Shown here one piece after another: positions 58,200-64,000 of a stretch of 64,000 nucleotides of DNA. The notes under the pieces were generated by a model. That model saw only the letters and a program-made list of their open reading frames with translations, did not search any database and was not told where the DNA came from. Each line of letters opens with the position of its first letter. The stretch's first letter is position 1. Source of the stretch: Epichloe hybrida (taxonomy: Eukaryota > Ascomycota > Sordariomycetes > Hypocreales > Clavicipitaceae); assembly GCA_019022495.1 (NCBI GenBank), contig JAFEKR010000008.1, positions 1,984,001-2,048,000 on the forward strand. The letters run 5' to 3'. The position numbers and the translations under genes were made by a program.

Positions 58200-61100
58200 C
58201 TAGTTATTAGCAAATAATCTATTTATAAATACAAAAAGCTTTGCCTTTTTAAGATTAAATAGTACAAACCTTAATCCTTAGCTTAGATTATTAATTTGCT
58301 ATTAAATCCATTAGTTTAGGCTCTTTATATCTTAAGGTAATAGCTCTTAGTATTATATAGCAATAGAGAGATTAAAGCAGGCTTTAGGTTAGTAAATTAA
58401 GGTAATATACGCGCCTTAAGCTTGTTATTCTATATATACCTATTTTAAATTAGTTAGTAGGATTAACTAAAGCTTTCCACTCTAGCCCTTCTGCCTTAGC
58501 GTAATTATATTATTTTCAAGAGTAATAATACCACTATTAAAGGTTAGTAAGTTCCCTATAAAAAGGATTTACTTTAGCTTAGTAGTAAAAGAAGCAGCTT
58601 TTAATTAATCTTCCTCTTATTAAGAGAACTCGCGGTTAGATAGTCTAATTATATTATTAGTTTACATCCCTATACACACAAAGGTTAGGTTCTCCTTTAT
58701 TATCACAAGCAAGCACAGGTTAAACGTAGAGGTCATTATCTAGAGCATTTCTCTATAGTAATAATAATACATTACCCACTAGTGGGTGCTAGCTTCTATA
58801 ATACCGTATAAAGGCTTAATTACTCGTATTATTATGCCTATAAGGTATAGGTAACGGATTTAGATAGGGATTTAGGCTAGGATCATATAAGTAAGAAGCG
58901 TTTATGCTTACATATAGGCCTATATAATATCACAAAGCTAGAGGATAAGGCCTAGCAATAATAACGTAAGTACTATCACAAGGATTAATCACTAGCTAGC
59001 TTACTAGATTATTAGGGCCTGTGTGAGAATCGCTAGCTTCTCCTTATTGCCATAACCTTAGATTATAAGCCTTAACTTCTTGTATAGATTCGTTATCTTA
59101 CCCTTTACCTTATTAATAATATAGAAATTAAAAATTCAAACTCCACTATGCTCTCTTTTATTATACTTAATAAATTCAAACACACCTCATTTAATCAGAG
59201 AATCAATCTTAGCTTTAGTAAATAGCTTAAAGGGTTTACTAGGGGTCTTAATAATTCCTTCCTCATACAATTAGATTACAAGCTTAAGGTCAGAGCTTTC
59301 CTTAGCTAATAGAAAGACATTAGTCTTGTCTTTTATTTAATTTACATAATTAACATTAGATATAATAATAGGGGGGTTTTTCTAAGGTCTTTTAGGTCCT
59401 TGCCTTAGGGGATTAGTAAGAGAGGTAGCTATAGGCTATAGGGAGGTATCTTAGTTATTTACGCTCTTAGGAGGTCTCTTTTTATTAGGATCTTTATAAA
59501 AAGGCCTAATAGATATTAATCTAAAGGCCTTAGGGCCTTAAGGGAGCTTAAGAGTGCAGGTCTCGCCCTCTATAGCTAATAGCTTATAGGGGCCTGCCTA
59601 TCCCTTACCTTCGCGCTATATACGTACAAGTAATCCTAGCAGGAGGCTAACGGTTACAGAGGTATTAGGACTATTCCTCGCAGCAAGGGCATCACTAACT
59701 TTCCGCCAGGCATAAATACGCTTAACTTCCTTCATTGCTAGTTAGATCACAAGGGCTTACTACGTAATATCTAGTAATAAAGGCAATTCCTTAACTATAC
59801 AAGGATACACACTAAAAACAAGAACTATTAGCACAAGACTATTTAATCCTATAGTATTATTTATAGCTTTAACTACCATTTACAATACTACAGGCTCTAG
59901 TGTTATTAGGCATTCCTATTAGATAATATCATAGGCTCTTTAGAGTGGCTTGTAATATTACTTAACCTTACTAATACTATAGTAAGCCTTAATAGGGACA
60001 TCTTTAATCTTAATTACTATTAATAACGCAAGCTACTTAAATTCCTTACCTCTAAAAGTCATTCTAGTATCCATAATAATTAAATCCAGGGGGCCTAGAT
60101 AGACATTAATCTAGTAAAGACAGAGTGCTTCCTACGTAGTCTTTACAGAGATATCTTTAATAAATCTAGCTATATTAAAGAATGTAGCTATATTAATAAC
60201 TTATAGAATAAGGCGGTTACCATTAAGATACATAATGTTCATAATGATTTCGTAATTATAGGCATATTTATCCTAAAGAGTAAATTTAAACTAATATAAG
60301 CTATTCGTGTGTAATTAGCACTACTAGCAAACCTTAGTTAGTTTCTTAATAGCTTTAAACTTAACCTTATGCCCTAATTTACATAGTAAATTATAAAGAC
60401 ATTAAACTAAAGGGTATCTAAAGCGTTAATGCAATTAGCAAAGCTTAATCTCTGTGAGATAACTCTAAGCAATACTTTCTTCTTTATTAAGAAGCATTTA
60501 CACGTGCCCCTATTTACGCATAATAGGAACCTTAATATTCCCTTACTACAAAACGTTCTCTAATATATGGAAATTAATCTTTAGGCAGGTTATATTATTA
60601 AGGCATAAGAGAAAGGGAGTGTTTATAGGGATTACCTAAAAGAGAATAATTCTAAATAGAGTTAGCACTTTAATTAATCTAAGTGCCTTAATTAGCTCTC
60701 TAGGGCTGAATTTAATCTTTATTTTCCTAGTATCTAACTTATTAAGTATAATAGTTAGTATTATACTTTGTAAAGCTAAGAATTAAGGGTGGCCTACTAA
60801 CGAACATCCTATAGCACCTATGTTAGCTATAATGCCTTTAAAGGTTCCGGATAAATATTGTCCTTTAAGTGTAAATACGCTTAGTGCCTTATCTAGTTCC
60901 TAAAGATTAAATAAATCCTTCTTAACTAGAGCATAAGTTATTACTTTACTAGCAAGAATCTCGGTGGTTACATGGCCGTTATAAGTGGTCCTATATGTGA
61001 AGAAACTCGTGGGTACTTAGCTATCGCTATCTTCTTTACTAAAACCAAGTTCTATTAGGTATTAGTTAATATCATTATCCTTAGCTAATTCAGGATTATT

Positions 61101-62000
61101 ATTACCTTTATACTATATTAGGAACGCATTATATAAAGAAGCTATTAAGTCTATGCAAGAGTAATTCTTAAATCATTAGAATACCTTCTTCTAGTCCTTA
61201 TCCAAGTATTTAGTTAACTAACAACCTTCTTTGCTATATATATAACACTTTTTTAAGCGTTAAGGCTTACTCTTTAATAAAGATTAACCATACTAGGCTT
61301 CCTTGCCTTTTCCATTATACTTATAGTTAGTCTAAAAGTGTTCCTTAGTGCTAGCTTCTATAGGGAACTACTACTAATTAATTAAAGCTTTAGATTCGCT
61401 AATTAACATCCTTATCCATTTATAAAAGCATTAGAGGTTAACAGGAGGATTAATAATATAGGCCTTACATTCTAGGATTCCTTTACAGGCATTTAGAATC
61501 TAACTACAGAGGTCTAATTCTAACTAGGATCTATAAGGATTTGCCCTTTAGAGATTCAAAAGCTTTATTATAAGGTCTTTAAAGCACTTAATCTTTAATT
61601 TACTAGGGTTCTCTTAGATAATCATAAGCAGTTGTAATTTTCCTTATAATAAATAGTTCTTTTAATACATATTATCTATCTTAAACTTCTGCCTAATCCT
61701 GCGGATAAGAGTTAGGAGATCTTAGAGGTCTCCTTAGCTTAAAAGGTTCTCTAAGAAGTACTATAAAGGTCTTCCTTTTAGTATAAACTTAAAACCATAG
61801 CCTAACTATTCTTATATAATTCCTAGTATCTTATACTTCCTTTAATAAGTTAAGAGCTTAATATTAAGAATATTATACTCCCTAGCGCTATACTTAATAC
61901 TCTTATTACTATAGAATTTATTAAGATTAAGTAGTTACTTTAATAAGGGTTAGCCTATCTCCTAAGGGGGAATAGGGATAATTAAATCTTATAGAAGAGG
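58200..62000 (-). mobile_element. RIP-decayed Ty1/copia retrotransposon (polyprotein relic)
   Basis: Read on the minus strand, the AT-rich DNA still shows the domain order of a fungal Ty1/copia polyprotein. A zinc knuckle remnant (KKCYIYSKEGC) is near 61265-61230. A protease-like region lies near 60850-60550 (VIPINTPFLLC). An integrase core spans about 60350-59850, with a C-x2-C remnant, DLIIMD and the block NVYLGPLDLIIMD. The reverse-transcriptase N-terminal part is at about 59290-58980 (LIKxGVFEFIKY, then KLRLII) and continues leftwards. Dozens of in-frame stops interrupt it, mostly TAG and TAA, often where related elements have Gln or Trp. This is the expected effect of C-to-T change at CpA on either strand. 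Gag would lie to the right of 61300. I could not define LTR ends, so the limits given are approximate. It is non-functional. Confidence 0.8.
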
Positions 62001-64000
62001 TGCTATAGTCCTAGATTATAAAGGGGGATTATAGTGCCTTATTATAGGAGGGGAAATAAGGGGGGTCTAGGGTTATAGTTAAGGGCTTATAATAGAGGGA
62101 TTGCCTCTGCTATTATGCCTTTGCCTTACACTTAGTATGCTTAGGGATTAGTATAATAAAATCTAGGAATAGAATAGGAGTAATTATAGTAGTTAAGGGG
62201 ATTAGGGATAATATAAAGCAATTAGTTACTTTAGTTAATCTCTAAAAGAAGGGATACTAATAGGAAGGAGTTCTTTATAGAAGTCCTTCTCCGCTATTTA
62301 CCTCTTAAAGGGGGAATACTTCCTAGCAACTTCCTGTATTTCTTCTTCTTTCTAGTTATAGAATCCATTATAGTTAATAACATCTTTAAGTAAGACTACT
62401 ATCTTATAGTAACTCTATAGGTCTATATAAACGCTACTAAAGAAGAGAAAGTCTTAAAGACTCTTTATAGCTTTAGGATTTACTACTTAGAATATTTCTT
62501 ATTTCTATTCTCTAAAGTTATTACTAAAGATAGTAGATAGGGTTTATAAGTATAAGTTCTTATATTTATAGGTTACTTTCTTAATAAGAATCTAGGCTAT
62601 AAGTTCTTTAGGGGTAGTGTTTACTTTAAGATTAAATAATTCCTTGTTCTCTAGTGCTTATTATATAATATACTAGTATAAATTAGGGAAGATATAGTTA
62701 AGGAGGTAAGATATAACTTATATCTTTAGTCTTAGGTTCTAAATCCTTCTAGTTAATCTTAGTGTTTTACTATAATATTAGTAGTAGATTAAGAGGTATA
62801 GGAAATAGAGATATTATAGAGGTTTAAAGGATTATAAGTAAAGCTATTGTCTTCGCCCCTTAGTGGGTTTAATTAAATAATTAAGGATAAGTTAGGTTAG
62901 TTACTAACTAGGCCTTAATTGTTTAATAAACACGCTTCTAAGGGTTTGTTTACATAATAGATACGCTAATTAAATAAATAAAGATAGGTTAGGTTAGTTA
63001 CTAACTAGGCCTTAATTAAGTTAATAAGCTTAGATTTAGTATAAAGCTAGTTATAGTTACTTAAGGTAAAAGGAGAGCTAGATTATACTTCTTCCTTAGT
63101 ATATTTAGTATCTTAGAGTAGCACTTCCTCTTTTATAAGGCAAGTCCTTAATACTAATACCTCTTCTATAAACCTTACTAATCTATAGTATTTATAGAGA
63201 TAACCACTGATTAGTGTTAGTATCTATAGGATACTATTAACCTACACGTAAGGTTTTTAGGGTAAACTAAAGTGCACGTAATTATTATATATTCTAGTCT
63301 ATCTAAGCAAGTAAAAGAGGGATTAAATAGAAGTAAAGAGGGTGCGCTATTTATCATAGGAAAAGGGGCCTTAATTAGGGTCACTAGCGAAGAGGCCACA
63401 TATGCTGACTCCGATCGTAGCGCGGTCGGGCTGGACATGTGGGTCCGCGATGCAACGCGCCCACCCAATCAGAGGCGCGCACCCTTGTTGATATCATGCT
63501 TGTTCTAACACTTATAGTAAACCTCTTTATTAAGGCCTAAATTTAGGAATACTATAATAAAGTTATACTAGTATACCTCTAGGTTAAAATACCTTATAAT
63601 AGCTATAAGTAGCCTAAATATATTAGTAGCTAGAGTTACTACTCTAGTTAATAGATATCCCTTTAGCTAATAATTTCTAAGAATATAGAGGTAAGCTTTA
63701 TATTATAAGAGGTAACCTTATTTATTTAATTTATAAGAGAAAACCTAAGTAAGTCCTAGAAGCTTTATATAAGCTAGGATATTAGCTCTTAGTACCTTCT
63801 TAGCTACTATTTTATTAATAATTCTATTATACTCTTTATTTTATGCTTTATAAAATTCCTTTTCTTTAGGGTAGCTAGCTAGATTATTATAATATACTAG
63901 AGGAGGAGGAAGTTTAGATATATAAGGTTTTTCTTTACTCTTTAATCCTAGCTTAAAAGCTATAGTAAATACTTTAGGTTTATTAAGATCTTATGAATTC
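62001..64000. repeat. AT-rich decayed repeat DNA to the window edge
   Basis: Composition continues as in the copia relic, with TA steps everywhere and few CA/TG pairs. Part of it (to about 62.5-63 kb) may be the gag and 5' LTR of the same element. A duplicated piece, AAGGATAAGTTAGGTTAGTTACTAACTAGG-type sequence, occurs at about 62882-62914 and 62980-63015. No intact gene is present. Confidence 0.6.
63375..63511. other. GC-rich islet inside the AT-rich tract
   Basis: About 135 bp of GC-rich sequence (for example GATCGTAGCGCGGTCGGG and CCAATCAGAGGCGCGCAC) is enclosed by AT-rich decayed DNA. On the minus strand its outer edge reads TGTTAGAACAAGCATGATAT, similar to the TG-start of copia LTRs. 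Short ORFs across it are not protein-like. It may be an LTR piece that escaped RIP or unique sequence between two decayed repeats. Confidence 0.5.

Noticed and set aside
63217..63508. Two ORFs of about 80 codons, one on each strand, in the AT-rich tract
   Set aside because: Overlap each other and the GC-rich islet, with no recognisable protein; chance frames in decayed DNA.

Overview
The window is nuclear DNA of a filamentous ascomycete, most likely Pezizomycotina and plausibly Sordariomycetes/Hypocreales. The evidence is short introns (about 50-190 nt) with GT...AG ends and CTAAC/CTAAT-like branch sites, fungus-restricted families (2EXR, Zn(II)2Cys6 with a fungal_trans_2-like body, fungal rhodopsin-like membrane protein, WSC domain), and repeat DNA decayed to AT-rich sequence in the way repeat-induced point mutation (RIP) produces. 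The taxon is inference; the fungal assignment is solid.

Layout. Left (1-15.7 kb): the N-terminus of a folliculin-interacting Lst4-like protein running off the edge (-), a 2EXR protein (-), an eight-exon CDF zinc transporter (-), the 1,900-residue GATOR1/SEACIT subunit Iml1 (+) and a small SAP30-like Sin3-complex subunit (+). A poor stretch follows with one unrecognised ORF and an AT-rich block (17.4-18.65 kb). Middle (18.8-36 kb): a hotdog thioesterase (-), PEX12 (+), a GH16-WSC cell-wall glucanase with a GPI-type tail (+), a metallophosphoesterase (-), an Ist2/TMEM16 anoctamin (+), a Zn2Cys6 regulator (+) and a FAAH-type amidase (-). Right (38-57.8 kb): an uncharacterised fungal protein with Cys/His and SH3-like segments (+), a GH76 mannanase (+), tubulin cofactor D (+), a fungal rhodopsin-like membrane protein (+) and RNA polymerase subunit RPB5 (-). 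From about 58.1 kb to the end there is a roughly 6 kb AT-rich tract. Read on the minus strand it still shows the remains of a Ty1/copia polyprotein (zinc knuckle, protease, integrase, reverse transcriptase) riddled with stops.

There is no biosynthetic or defence cluster. The genes are mostly housekeeping: TORC1 amino-acid signalling (Lst4-like, Iml1), wall remodelling (GH16, GH76), organelle biogenesis and membrane contact (PEX12, Ist2), tubulin folding and transcription. The most notable non-genic signals are a 423-bp MITE with a perfect 9-bp target duplication and internally repeated terminal inverted repeats, ten exact copies of the nonamer TACGGAGTA/TACTCCGTA confined to non-coding DNA, the decayed copia element, and a GC-rich islet stranded inside the AT-rich tract.

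Exon boundaries below were worked out by hand from splice signals, reading frame and remembered family conservation. No database search or RNA evidence was available.
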